A DNA stretch of 64,000 nucleotides. It comes from an uncultured Sutterella sp. GTDB lineage: Bacteria > Pseudomonadota > Gammaproteobacteria > Burkholderiales > Burkholderiaceae_F. Location of the stretch: NCBI GenBank assembly GCA_905206365.1, contig CAJLHF010000003.1, positions 36,614 to 100,613 on the forward strand, in the 5' to 3' direction. The position numbers were made by a program, and so were the translations under genes. Below the pieces are notes generated by a model. The model did not search any database. It saw only the letters and a program-made list of their open reading frames with translations, and was not told the origin of the DNA. This document shows, piece by piece, positions 52,001 through 60,677 of this stretch (within the stretch, counting starts at the first letter, position 1; the number at the start of each line of letters is the position of its first letter).

Positions 52001-54507
52001 GCGACCGCGAGACGGACGCTGCGGGGCGCCTCTACATCAATGCGACATCGTTTCTTCTGACCGATCAGTCGGCGGAAACGAACGACGCGTTCGTGTATCC
52101 GTGTCTCGAGGTCAATTGCTCCGACACCGACATTCGCAATTGCATCCGAGAGCTTCACGAGTCCGCCCAGTGGGTGGTGACAAGCAACGACCTTATTGAT
52201 CGTCGACAGCTCGTCAACAACAAAATCAAACTCGTGCGCTACAAGCAGAACGATCGCACCGGGAAGACGGTGATCGTCAGCTCCGAAATGCCGACCGACC
52301 TCCTCACGAATCGCATCAAAACGCGACTCGAACAGATGCGGCTCGGAACGAACGAGGCGGAGCTCACGAAACTTGCGGAGCGCATTCTCGACGACTCCTT
52401 CCGTATTTCAGGTTACGTGGCGTTACGCTCGGCGAAGCTCGACAACGGCGCCAACGAAATCATCGGTCTGGTGCTCTCCGACTGGCTGGCCCGAACGGAA
52501 GTTCATCGGCTTTGCAAAAAAGCGGGTGAAACCGTCGTGGCTTCGGCGAGCTTCCTCGTCGACGACTATGCGACCTTCTTCCGACGCGGCACGAAGCTCG
52601 CGGACCTCCTCGGCCTGGTGCTCTCGAAAAAGGACGGGAGGCTCTACCTCCACATTTACGTCACGGAGTCGAAGTTCTATCATGCCGCGGCTTCGGCTCA
52701 CGGGCGCCGCACCTCGGAAGCTCAGCTTGCCGCGACGGTGGGTGTTCTCGAAAAGGCTCTGATCGACAGCGCCGAGGCCGAGCCCGAGCGCCCGATCTGG
52801 CTCGGACGCCTGGCCAACCTGGTGCTCTCCATGGCGCGCAACGATATGGACGATCCCTCGTCGAGCTCGAACGAACTCATCGACGCGGCGGACCGCATCG
52901 TGTCGGGCAACGTCTCGATCACGATCAATGCGGCGTCGCACGTCTTCGTGCACGACGAGCCCGTGACCTCCGAGGCGGAGAAGATTCACACGACGTGCAG
53001 CCAGGCCGCTCAGTATGTGTTCGGCTCGGATGCGGTCTCGAGCCTTCTGCAGCGCTTCGCACGCGAGCAGGATCCGACGCAGACCGTAGACGATGCGTTG
53101 AAGGTTCGCCCCTTCGAGCCTGCCTTCCTCTTGCTGAACCTCGTGAAGCCGTGGCGTTGGGCCTACGGTTTCGGATCGGTTCCGACGTCTGACGTCGAAA
53201 ACGAATCCGAAGACGAAACCGAAGCAACGCCCGCCGAGCCCGTCGCTCCCACGAACGAAAAGGACGCCGGCTCGCCGATGTCCGTCCCCGTCGTCATTCC
53301 CGCAACGACTGAAATCATTCAAATCGCAACAACCGATATGACGTACGCACCTTCTTTTGCCGCCTTGGTCAAGACCAAGGGAGGCGATTTCTCCTATTCC
53401 GCCGAGAGCTTGAAATGGGCGGAAGACGCCACTGAAATGCTGCGCATGGACCTGGTGACCAAGGGCGTCCCCGCGCGCGTGATCTCGCACACGCTCACGC
53501 CGAACGGGTGCCTCGTGAGTTTCGAGGGGGACGAGCGGCTCAACACGAAGCTCCTCATGGGCATGAAGGACGGCCTCCTCATGACTCGAGGTCTCAACAT
53601 CATCTCCGCCCGTCCGGCGCCGCACCGCTTCAACGTGCTCTTCAACGATCCGAGCCGCTCGCGCGAGTCCGTCTCGATTTGGAGTGCCTGGGAGCATCGC
53701 CCGGCCGTGCACCGTCAAGGCGGCATCAATTTCTCCTTCATGGTCGGCCTCAAAGAGGAAGACGGGCAGATCCTGTGTCTCGATCCGATCGAGCAGGATC
53801 CGCATACGTTGATCGCCGGATCGACGGGATCGGGCAAGACCGTGTTGGTGCAGACGCTGCTTCTTGACATGGCGGCAACGAATCCGTCGAACAAGCTCAA
53901 GTTCTTCATCATCGACCCGAAGGGCGGGATGGACTATGCTCCGCTTGCGAAGCTTCCGCATCTGGCCGAGCCCGTCGTGATCGAACAAACGAAGGCCGTG
54001 GACGTGCTCAACAAGGTGCTCGAAGAAATGGAACGGCGTTATGTGCTCTTCCGCGAAGCCCAGGCGAAGAATCTGCAGCGTTACAACGCGAAAGTTCCTC
54101 CCGAGGAGCAGCTCCCGGCCATCTTCCTCGTTCACGACGAAATTCCCAACTGGATGCAGGACCGCGATTACGCGGAAAAGCTGACGACGTTGGTTACGAA
54201 GCTCGCTACGACGGCGCGCGCCGCGGGCATCTACCTCATCCTCATGGCGCAGCGCCCGGACAAGGACGTTCTGCCGATGCAGATTCGCGACAACCTCGCC
54301 AACCGCTTGGTCTTGAAGCTTTCCGCTCTCTCGGGCGAAATCGCTCTCGGAGAGAAGGGGGCTGAGAACCTGCTCGGAAAGGGGCACTTGGTTGCGAAAC
54401 TCGGCGGCGTCCTCAGCTATGCGCAGGCTCCGTACGTCAACGACGAGAACGGCGAAATCGAAGAGGTGGTGGATGCCATCTGCGCCGCCGACGGGGAGTG
54501 GCGGTAA
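49033..54507 (+). CDS. sspH: Phosphorothioation-dependent restriction protein SspH/DptH (FtsK/HerA-type ATPase)
   Basis: This very large (1824 residues) protein ends in a FtsK/HerA-like translocase: IAGSTGSGKTVL (Walker A, residues 1596-1603), FFIIDPKGGMDY, IFLVHDEIPNW (Walker B, about 1697-1703) and LMAQRPDKDVLPMQIRDNL. The first 1400 residues are mostly helical and unassigned, with an acidic linker (ENESEDETEATP, about 1390). Size and C-terminal domain are those of DptH, the motor of the FGH complex. It probably threads DNA and drives nicking or cleavage of unmodified phage DNA. No classical nuclease motif is obvious to me. Confidence 0.78.
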   Translation: MEQDRKNKLIGLVALECVRKELDELKDGFGMLRLDSLEPEMLAACVNTIAADPIANTATDDPNGVDIKIPRELLDASLIKRPEVLFAGNAAAARNSSTTKHLLLFANGSHDEIEDTLRQVGTIGQDRLLEDPSNWEKALQSIFPQLTPQLGAQLRVMLRAFTSVLKRNIAITEEFAYNVAESLVAGDPIKDAVNGNLWVIGLPKYADAMPRKDFDLDTAWVKTFEKLKSVPPSPFRKESRPLSLTPEVLKEHFEALRENVSEEVAEIYASLASEDGRHDWSELLTLDWERDRLSQFLSEKSMREPRLTLGAATLAHLEAGHSQVLPQTIHGLDCTVEEFLEEYDKNAKLQQTEEMRGRARVFYSFVASDLADNPALDRKWDNALFTDEIETDNFLDGVLRAALVLAERNKGTVFKDPVLCLTCQNKTMDIVKTLNEHCREYFAMMNRGLEADCGDFIAFRFANLKLTRTKGLNLLFEFEEARANLEKRYQDAKPTASVSKAALELKFQAVIAERSQLDDEKLCRNKAVRICWSQKKTGVTLGMSRDFRALSKRRTRDFSNIFKVVLGRNFKQTNNKGLISEISLEDSGSFGFTSGCFVHQNVINLIDLEARFKRILNADANAGVDAPRIRAAWEAFAEAYRKALGAFADRGLGAPEIPEMYEAWTELLRAVNDNADKSQQFRHEAYSSLLSIGTFSFVDRTSSNAVVMPWHPIRLYELHCDFVRKTGLVKVLLKREDATIVGAQDFTQALWRSAESFMPQFVVAPDHAEKGMDAVCREILAPIEHFGGYTLYSRIAGPACRDAGINAASIAELGGVAQDYGRLVPQHVNSLNVALPDAVSQAFPVAVLKDLVARFGEDELISLFVGGINATGYTQSLEEDLFQGLTLATGKTDAVAEAGISAASLKARLQFAVSRSDRAFGEQKSGAGNARPYDLTFIDRFLTYSAKQKWVPLPKTTLVSNPYGFDARLHRLSRRLVRLEDEYISRTLLCDRETDAAGRLYINATSFLLTDQSAETNDAFVYPCLEVNCSDTDIRNCIRELHESAQWVVTSNDLIDRRQLVNNKIKLVRYKQNDRTGKTVIVSSEMPTDLLTNRIKTRLEQMRLGTNEAELTKLAERILDDSFRISGYVALRSAKLDNGANEIIGLVLSDWLARTEVHRLCKKAGETVVASASFLVDDYATFFRRGTKLADLLGLVLSKKDGRLYLHIYVTESKFYHAAASAHGRRTSEAQLAATVGVLEKALIDSAEAEPERPIWLGRLANLVLSMARNDMDDPSSSSNELIDAADRIVSGNVSITINAASHVFVHDEPVTSEAEKIHTTCSQAAQYVFGSDAVSSLLQRFAREQDPTQTVDDALKVRPFEPAFLLLNLVKPWRWAYGFGSVPTSDVENESEDETEATPAEPVAPTNEKDAGSPMSVPVVIPATTEIIQIATTDMTYAPSFAALVKTKGGDFSYSAESLKWAEDATEMLRMDLVTKGVPARVISHTLTPNGCLVSFEGDERLNTKLLMGMKDGLLMTRGLNIISARPAPHRFNVLFNDPSRSRESVSIWSAWEHRPAVHRQGGINFSFMVGLKEEDGQILCLDPIEQDPHTLIAGSTGSGKTVLVQTLLLDMAATNPSNKLKFFIIDPKGGMDYAPLAKLPHLAEPVVIEQTKAVDVLNKVLEEMERRYVLFREAQAKNLQRYNAKVPPEEQLPAIFLVHDEIPNWMQDRDYAEKLTTLVTKLATTARAAGIYLILMAQRPDKDVLPMQIRDNLANRLVLKLSALSGEIALGEKGAENLLGKGHLVAKLGGVLSYAQAPYVNDENGEIEEVVDAICAADGEWR

Positions 54508-54714
54508 GGCTTGACCGATACAGGCTTCTGGAGCGCGACGTTTCGCGTTGCGTTCCGGGAGCCCTACAGTGCCGGGCTCCTGGCGTATACAAAACGCCTT
54601 CATTGGCAAGGCCGGGGCACGTCGTTGGCTCCGAGGGTAAAATCTCTCAATTCGAAAAACACTGCTTTGGGCGCTCCAACAGCTAGAGGGCCCTTTGAGC
54701 TTATGTAAAACAAC
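54508..54714 (+). promoter_or_regulatory. 207-nt gap between the restriction and modification modules
   Basis: A 10-bp hairpin CCGGGAGCCC/GGGCTCCTGG (54555-54583, one G-T pair) lies here without a T-tract, followed by AT-richer DNA with a TAAAAT (about 54639) that could be a -10. This is by far the largest gap in the six-gene set, so the modification genes may have their own promoter or the hairpin may tune read-through. No ORF is supported. Confidence 0.45.
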
Positions 54715-55659
54715 ATGCTCTCGCGTAACCCCAAAACGGTAACCGATAACTGCAAGCCTCAGTTTTCGGGACATGAAACATTTCCTCTGCGTCAACTGTG
54801 GCTTGCCAAATTCGCCCGTCTGCTTCGTCGGGCGGAACGCGAAGGGCAGAAGGCTCCTCTCAACGGCACCGATGCGATCGTCGAACTCGGCGTGGGCAAG
54901 AACATGGTGGCCTCGATGCGCTTTTGGGCCAAGGCCTGCGGCATCGTCGACGCCGAAGAAAACCTGACCGAGCTCGGCAAGCTCGTTTTCGGCGGCCCCG
55001 ACACCAACGGGATCGATCCGTACTGCGCCAGCATGGCCACGGTATGGCTTCTTCATTGGAATCTGGCTTCAAAGCCCGATGCCTTCACGCCGATTTGGTA
55101 TCTCTTCAATTGCATCAATCAGCCGACGCTCGACCGTGAGGGCTTCACCAAAGGGATGGCAGAGCTCTCCGAAGAGAACGGTTGGCGTACGACGGCCCTT
55201 ACGCTGCGTCGCGCGCAGGAGTGCGTGTTGCGCTCCTATCTGCCGCGCATGGCAGGGAAGGGTCACACCGAAGACTTCATCGAGCCGCTCCTGGCTGGTC
55301 TCAATCTGCTTGAAACGACGGATACCCGAGACGTCTTTGCCATTCCGCGTGCCGCTCGTCGGTCGTTGCCCGACGAAATTTTCGTCTACGCGCTCCTTGA
55401 GTATTGGGAGAGCTTGCCCGTACATTCCGCCTCGATCGACTTCACCCGGATTGCCTACGACTTCGGTGCGCCGGGGCGGGTTTTCAAGCTCGATCCCGAC
55501 AGCATCGTTCTGCGTTTGCAGCGCCTATCGGAACTGACCGACGGCGCGCTCGAATGGACCGAACAGGCCGGGCTTCGCCAGATCATCCGTCGACGCGACG
55601 CGTTGAGCCGCCCGAAATCCTTCGCGCTCGAGATCCTTCGCAAGGCCTACAAGAACTAA
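54715..55659 (+). CDS. sspB: DUF4007 protein, SspB-like DNA nickase of the phosphorothioation system
   Basis: The 314-residue protein carries the DUF4007 hallmark near its start (FSGHETFPLRQLWLAKF, residues 18-34), followed by ELGVGKNMVASMRFWAKA, an HTH-like GKNM region typical of the family, and helical C-terminal repeats. In the published SspABCD system the DUF4007 protein SspB nicks DNA before sulfur insertion. Position directly upstream of an ATPase and a PAPS-reductase-like enzyme fits exactly. ATG 54715 has no strong ribosome binding site. Confidence 0.75.
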   Translation: MLSRNPKTVTDNCKPQFSGHETFPLRQLWLAKFARLLRRAEREGQKAPLNGTDAIVELGVGKNMVASMRFWAKACGIVDAEENLTELGKLVFGGPDTNGIDPYCASMATVWLLHWNLASKPDAFTPIWYLFNCINQPTLDREGFTKGMAELSEENGWRTTALTLRRAQECVLRSYLPRMAGKGHTEDFIEPLLAGLNLLETTDTRDVFAIPRAARRSLPDEIFVYALLEYWESLPVHSASIDFTRIAYDFGAPGRVFKLDPDSIVLRLQRLSELTDGALEWTEQAGLRQIIRRRDALSRPKSFALEILRKAYKN

Positions 55660-55686
55660 CAGCCGAGACCGTCGGCACAGCAGATT

Positions 55687-58600
55687 ATGAACACGATGAA
55701 AACCGAGATCAGCGGGAACTTTCTGCGCTCGAAACGAATCGACAGTGACAGCGTGGACGATGGGTATGTCCTGCTTGGCACGGGGCAACAGGCCCTCGAT
55801 GTCATGGCGGAAAACCTGCTGCACGGGAATCAGCGCGCCTTCACGTGGACGGGGCCTTACGGGTGCGGGAAGTCGAGCTTGGCGCTCGTGCTCTCCTCGC
55901 TCGTGGGGAACCCCGAAGAGCGAGCCCGAGCGGAGCGTCTCGTGCCCGATACGGGAATCATTCGCGAGGCTTTTCGTTGCGACAAGGGCTGGTCGGTGCT
56001 TCGCATCGTCGGCCGTCAGGGGGCGCTTTCCGAAGATCTCGGTGTCGAACTCGGCGTGATCGGCGAAGGTCGCGTCGTCATCGACGAACTGCGCAAGCTT
56101 GCCGACAGCAAAACGTCTCCCGACGGTGTTTTGATCATCATCGACGAGGCGGGCAAGTACCTCGAAGCGGAGTGCGCGAGCGACAACACGTACCTCCTGC
56201 AGGAGCTGGCGGAAACGGCTTGCCGCATGACGTCGAAGCTCGTCGTGGTGGGTATCTTCCATCAGGCGATGGACGTCTATGCGGCTCGCATGCCGTTTGC
56301 GCTGCGCGACGAATGGTCGAAGGTGCAGGGGCGCTTCATCGACATTCCCCTTGCGGCCACGACGGACGAAACCCTGGAACTTTTGAGCCGCGCCATCGTG
56401 CATCCGGCCGACTGGAAGGCGCCAGCGAGCTTTCAAAAGAGCGTTGCCTACGCCGCAGCGGCGGTGGGGCAGGGGCGCGCGGCGGACGAAGCGCATCTGA
56501 CGCGTCGTTTGACTGCGTGTTGGCCGCTCAACCCCGTGACGACGCTCCTTTTGGGCCCGGTTTCTCGCCGTCGGTTCGCCCAGAACGAGCGCTCCGTCTA
56601 TTCGTTTTTGAGCGCGATCGAACCCGAAGGGTTCCGGGAGTTTCTCGGTAAGGCAACCGAAAATGATCTCTACACGCCCGCACGTTATTGGGATTACCTC
56701 CAGGCGAACTTTGAAACGTCCATCATGGCGACCGGGGACGGTCATCGGTGGATGACGGCTTGCGACGCCATCATGCGTGCGGAAAATCTGCACTCGGCGG
56801 AGCTCGTCGATCTCGCCAAGACGGTGGCGGTCGTCGACCTTTTCCGAGCGGGGTCCCGCTTGCAGGCGAACGAGGGCATTCTCGCCGCCGCCATGAGTAC
56901 CGACACCCGCACCGTGTGCGAAATGCTCGACGTGCTCGTCAAAGCGCGCGTGCTCGTCAAGCGCAGTCACCTCAGGGCCTGGGCGGTGTACGCGGGCAGC
57001 GACTTCGATCTCGAAGAAGCACTGAAAAAGGCGCACGCTCGTCAGAGCGGTATCGATGCGTCGGAAATCGCGCATCTTTTGAACCTCAACCCGATCGTGG
57101 CCCGCGAATACTATTTGCGCACCGGGACCGCGCGTTGGTTCAACTGCCGCCTCATGACGTCGTCGAGCCTCGGCGCGTTGACGGAAGAAAAACCGACGGA
57201 TGACGGTTCTGTGGGCGACTTCGTCCTCGTGCTGCCCGACGAAGCCGACAACACGGGTTCGAGCCGCTCGTCGGAAACGCAACTCGCCGAATGGAGCGAA
57301 GAGATCGGACTTTCCGGTCGTGAAGAGCGTCTTTTCGTCCTTGGCTTACCGAAGAACGCCGACAAAATTCGAGATCTCGCACTCGACCTGCAGGCGATCG
57401 GGCGCGTTGCGCAGGATCCGTCCCTTGAAGGGGACGAGACGGGGCGCAACGAAGTGCAGATTCGCGAGCGCTACATTCGCGAACGTTTGACGGACGAGCT
57501 CGGCGAAGCTTTCTCTCGAGCGACGTGGTTTGTTCGCGGAAATACGGTGGCCGTCAAGAATCAGTGCGACCTTCAGCACTATGCTTCGAAGCTTTGCGGA
57601 GAAATTTACGCGTCGACGCCGTGGATCAATAACGAGCTCGTGAACCGTGACTTCCTTTCCACCAACATCAGCAAGGCGCGGCGCGAGTTGCTCTATGCAA
57701 TGCTCCAGTACGAACGGGAGGAAAGCCTCGGGTTCAGCGGCTTCCCACCCGCTTACGCTCTGTACCTCTCGCTTCTCTCGAAGCTCCACGTGCAGGGAGA
57801 AAACGGTTGGGCCTTTGTTGCCGAACCCGAAGCCGGGAGATACGGCTTCCAGCCGCTTTGGCAAGCCACGAAAGAATTCCTGAAGGGGCGCTCTCATACG
57901 ACGCTCAAGGACCTCTATGCCTTTTGGCGTCGACCTGGGTTCGGGTTGAAGTACGGTCCCATGCCCGTTCTCGCGTTGGCTTTTTATCTTGGCAACCGCG
58001 ACTCGATGGCGATGTACGTCGGGGACGCGTTCCAAGCGGAAATTACGACCGACACCGTCAACGAGTGGCTGGTCGACCCCTCGCGCGTGGCTTTCCGATT
58101 CATCGAAAACGGCGACCGTTACCGCGTGATGCTCGGGAAGCTCGCCGAAGTCCTGACGACGCTCAACACCGAGCCCGTTCAAGCCAAAGCGCTTTCCGTC
58201 GGTCGCGCGCTCGTCGGCCTGGTGTTCTCGGCTCCCGCCTGGTCGCGCAAATCGACCAATTTCACGCCGACCACCGTCAAATTCAAGAATGTGGTGCTGA
58301 AGGCCTCCGACCCGATCCAGTTCCTGTTCGAAGATATTCCGAATCTTTTCGAAACGGAAGATCCCGACGTGATCGCGCGCGGCGTCGAGGAGTGCCTGAA
58401 CGAATTCCTCGGTGCCATGCCGAAGATGCTTGAAACGGTGAAGGCGCACCTCTATGCTTCGTTGCAGGTCGATCCCGATCGACTCGACGATCTTCGCAAG
58501 CGTGCCGAAGCGATCAAGGGGCTGTCGGGGAGCATGGTTCAGGAAGCTTTCGTGGCTCGCATGTGCTCGTTCACCGGAGTGCGAACCAATATCGAGGGCC

Positions 58601-58950
58601 TCATCAGCCTTGCGACCAACCGTCCGGCTCAGATGTGGACTGACCGCGACGTTCAACTCGCGCTCACGAAAATCAGCGAACTCTCGTTTGCCTTCCGCGA
58701 ACAGGAAAAGTTCTCGGCGATGCGAGGCCGCGAGGGCAACCGTCGCGTCTTCGGCGTGACCGTCGCGAGCGGCGATCGCGACGTCGTGCGCACGGTCGAT
58801 CTGACGCGGGAAGAGGGTGCTGTTGCGCGCGAACGTGCGCGATCGATGTTCGAGAGCCTCAACGGGCTGGACCCGAAGATCGCGCTCGGTGTTCTGGCCG
58901 AGCTGGGTATTCTGATAAGTACACGTTCGGAAGGCGAGCAAAATGGCTGA
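55687..58950 (+). CDS. sspC: P-loop ATPase SspC of the phosphorothioation system
   Basis: The 1087-residue cytosolic protein has Walker A GPYGCGKS (residues 56-63) and Walker B GVLIIIDEAGKYLE (about 148-161), followed by SKLVVVGIFHQAMD (sensor-like) and long helical regions. A single N-terminal ATPase with a large C-terminal extension fits SspC, which assembles with SspB and SspD. It starts 27 bases after sspB, and its stop overlaps the sspD start by 8 bases. It is not SMC-like, so it is not DndD. Confidence 0.72.
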   Translation: MNTMKTEISGNFLRSKRIDSDSVDDGYVLLGTGQQALDVMAENLLHGNQRAFTWTGPYGCGKSSLALVLSSLVGNPEERARAERLVPDTGIIREAFRCDKGWSVLRIVGRQGALSEDLGVELGVIGEGRVVIDELRKLADSKTSPDGVLIIIDEAGKYLEAECASDNTYLLQELAETACRMTSKLVVVGIFHQAMDVYAARMPFALRDEWSKVQGRFIDIPLAATTDETLELLSRAIVHPADWKAPASFQKSVAYAAAAVGQGRAADEAHLTRRLTACWPLNPVTTLLLGPVSRRRFAQNERSVYSFLSAIEPEGFREFLGKATENDLYTPARYWDYLQANFETSIMATGDGHRWMTACDAIMRAENLHSAELVDLAKTVAVVDLFRAGSRLQANEGILAAAMSTDTRTVCEMLDVLVKARVLVKRSHLRAWAVYAGSDFDLEEALKKAHARQSGIDASEIAHLLNLNPIVAREYYLRTGTARWFNCRLMTSSSLGALTEEKPTDDGSVGDFVLVLPDEADNTGSSRSSETQLAEWSEEIGLSGREERLFVLGLPKNADKIRDLALDLQAIGRVAQDPSLEGDETGRNEVQIRERYIRERLTDELGEAFSRATWFVRGNTVAVKNQCDLQHYASKLCGEIYASTPWINNELVNRDFLSTNISKARRELLYAMLQYEREESLGFSGFPPAYALYLSLLSKLHVQGENGWAFVAEPEAGRYGFQPLWQATKEFLKGRSHTTLKDLYAFWRRPGFGLKYGPMPVLALAFYLGNRDSMAMYVGDAFQAEITTDTVNEWLVDPSRVAFRFIENGDRYRVMLGKLAEVLTTLNTEPVQAKALSVGRALVGLVFSAPAWSRKSTNFTPTTVKFKNVVLKASDPIQFLFEDIPNLFETEDPDVIARGVEECLNEFLGAMPKMLETVKAHLYASLQVDPDRLDDLRKRAEAIKGLSGSMVQEAFVARMCSFTGVRTNIEGLISLATNRPAQMWTDRDVQLALTKISELSFAFREQEKFSAMRGREGNRRVFGVTVASGDRDVVRTVDLTREEGAVARERARSMFESLNGLDPKIALGVLAELGILISTRSEGEQNG

Positions 58951-59788
58951 GCATCATGTTCTGGGGATTTCGGGTGGTAAAGACTCCGCGGCGCTGGCCG
59001 TCTATATGGCGGTCAACCACCCCGAACTCGACATCGAGTACTTCTTCACTGATACGGGGAAAGAGCTCCCGGAGGTGTACGAGTACCTGGGGCGTCTTGA
59101 GGGCTTTCTCGGGAAGCCCATCCAATACCTGAATCCGCACAAGGATTTCGACTATTGGTTGCGCGCCTTTAACAACTTCCTGCCGTCGCCTCAGACGCGC
59201 TGGTGCACGCGCGTCCTGAAGCTTGAGCCGTTCCGCGATTGGGTAAAGCCCTGGCTTGCTGCCGGAGACGACGTCTACAGCTACGTGGCGATTCGTGCCG
59301 ACGAAGAACACCGTACGGGGATGCGCGAGCATCACCCGAACATGCACGTCGTGCTCCCTTTCCGCGAGGCGGGTATCGACAAGGCGGGCGTGTACGAAAT
59401 TCTTGAGTCGGCGGACCTGGGGCTTCCCGCCTATTACGAGTGGCGCTCGCGTTCGGGGTGCACCTTCTGCTTTTTCCAGCAGAAGATCGAATGGGTGCAT
59501 CTGCTTGAGCGCCATCCCGAGGCTTTTCGGGATGCCATGGCCTACGAGAAGACGGCCGTCGAGCACGGCTCGCCTTTCACGTGGAGTCAGGGTGAAAGCC
59601 TGGAGGAGCTCTCGCGTCCCAAGCGCGTCGAGCAAATCAAGGCCGACTACGAAAAGCGCAAGGCTCAGCAGCAGAAGCGCATCCCGATCAATCCGCTTCG
59701 CGTGGGGTTGATCAACGTCGGTTGCGACATCGACGATCTCTACGGCGCCGACGAAGGGAACGGTGCCTGTTCGATCTGTACCAAGTGA
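58943..59788 (+). CDS. sspD: PAPS-reductase/ATP-pyrophosphatase family protein SspD (DndC-like)
   Basis: The 281-residue enzyme opens with the PP-loop SGGKDS (residues 10-15) of the adenine nucleotide alpha-hydrolase family. Cys residues in RWCTRVLK, GCTFC and the C-terminal CSIC could hold a 4Fe-4S cluster, as in DndC. By analogy it activates DNA phosphate by adenylation for sulfur insertion. It is the last gene of the modification trio and shares an 8-base overlap with sspC. At 281 residues it is shorter than DndC (about 500), which fits SspD. A true assimilatory reductase (CysH) is unlikely in this context. Confidence 0.8.
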   Translation: MAEHHVLGISGGKDSAALAVYMAVNHPELDIEYFFTDTGKELPEVYEYLGRLEGFLGKPIQYLNPHKDFDYWLRAFNNFLPSPQTRWCTRVLKLEPFRDWVKPWLAAGDDVYSYVAIRADEEHRTGMREHHPNMHVVLPFREAGIDKAGVYEILESADLGLPAYYEWRSRSGCTFCFFQQKIEWVHLLERHPEAFRDAMAYEKTAVEHGSPFTWSQGESLEELSRPKRVEQIKADYEKRKAQQQKRIPINPLRVGLINVGCDIDDLYGADEGNGACSICTK

Positions 59789-59966
59789 CGCAGCGCGCAC
59801 GGGAAGTTGCGCAATACGAAACGGCCGGAAGTATGTATTACGTGCTCCGACCGTTTTTCTTTGTGAAACTTTTGAGCAATCCGCGCCCTGCGTCGCATCG
59901 TGCGAACGCACGGCCGGAAGGACGGCTAAACTAGGGGGAAACGATAACTCGAAGAACGCACTCATC

Positions 59967-60527
59967 ATGTCTGCTTTCGAAACCGCTTCCGAAACCCAAA
60001 CTACAACCGTCCGCGGCTCGACGCCCCTTATCGTGATCAGCTCCCGCACCGGCAACACGCTCATGCTTGCGCATGCGATTTGCGACGCGTGGCCGGGCTC
60101 GGTTCTCATGAAGCCCGAAGATCTCCCCGAGGATCTCTCGATCTACAACCCCGTGCTCCTCGGCTTCTGGTGCGACCGCGGCATGGCTCCCGAAGACATG
60201 CAACGGGCGGCCAAGCGCTTCGAAGGGAAGCGCATCGGGTGTTTCGCGACGATGGGCGGGAACCCCGAGGACGAGAAGTCGAAAGACTGGATGCGTCGCA
60301 CGTCCGAAGAGCTCGTCGCTTCGGGCCGTGGCAACACCCTCGTCGAAACGTTCCTTTGCCGGGGCCGCATAGACCCGGAACTCTTCGCGCGCATGACGAC
60401 CGCTTTGGGCGGCACGGTGAGTCCCGAGCGCGAAGCGCGCCGCCAGGCGGCGGAAACTCACCCGGACCGGCTCGATCTATCGCACGGCGTGGAAATCTTC
60501 CGAAGCGTCTTCGGCGCGAACTGGTAA
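59967..60527 (+). CDS. Flavodoxin-like protein
   Basis: The 186-residue protein has the flavodoxin FMN phosphate loop SSRTGNT (residues 26-32, as in VISSRTGNTLMLA), then GFWCDRGMAPEDM and CFATMGGNPEDE, which match flavin-contacting loops. It is cytosolic and would carry one or two electrons; partner unknown. ATG 59967 follows CTCGAAGAA weakly. It is 178 bases past sspD, with ordinary base composition, so it probably lies outside the defence island. Two terminators follow. Confidence 0.78.
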   Translation: MSAFETASETQTTTVRGSTPLIVISSRTGNTLMLAHAICDAWPGSVLMKPEDLPEDLSIYNPVLLGFWCDRGMAPEDMQRAAKRFEGKRIGCFATMGGNPEDEKSKDWMRRTSEELVASGRGNTLVETFLCRGRIDPELFARMTTALGGTVSPEREARRQAAETHPDRLDLSHGVEIFRSVFGANW

Positions 60528-60536
60528 CGAAACAGA

Positions 60537-60572
60537 AAAAAGGCGCTTGAAGTCGAACTCCGAGCGCCTTTT
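60537..60572. terminator. Terminator after the flavodoxin-like gene
   Basis: AAAAGGCGCT/AGCGCCTTTT stem with A-run and T-run on opposite sides, so it works in both directions between convergent genes. Confidence 0.85.
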
Positions 60573-60611
60573 GCGCGTACTCCGTGCGCGGCTGGGGCCG
60601 CGCTCCATGGA

Positions 60612-60648
60612 AGCGTTCGTCGGTGTGAAACCGTCGAACGCTTTTTTT
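60612..60648 (+). terminator. Second terminator between convergent genes
   Basis: AGCGTTCG/CGAACGCT followed by seven T, about 25 bases before the end of the aminotransferase gene on the minus strand. Confidence 0.82.
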
Positions 60649-60677
60649 CTTGCGTGCGACTTCCGTGCGGTTTGAAC

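Noticed and set aside
45684..59788. Locus as a BREX type 4 or a classical Dnd cluster
   Set aside because: A PAPS-reductase-like gene also occurs in BREX type 4, but PglZ, BrxC and BrxL are missing. Dnd modification would need DndB, SMC-like DndD and small DndE; here a DUF4007 protein and a non-SMC ATPase are present, as in Ssp.
59967..60527. Flavodoxin-like gene as a seventh member of the ssp operon
   Set aside because: It lies 178 bases after sspD, and no flavodoxin is part of known Ssp or Dnd systems; it may be an unrelated neighbour.
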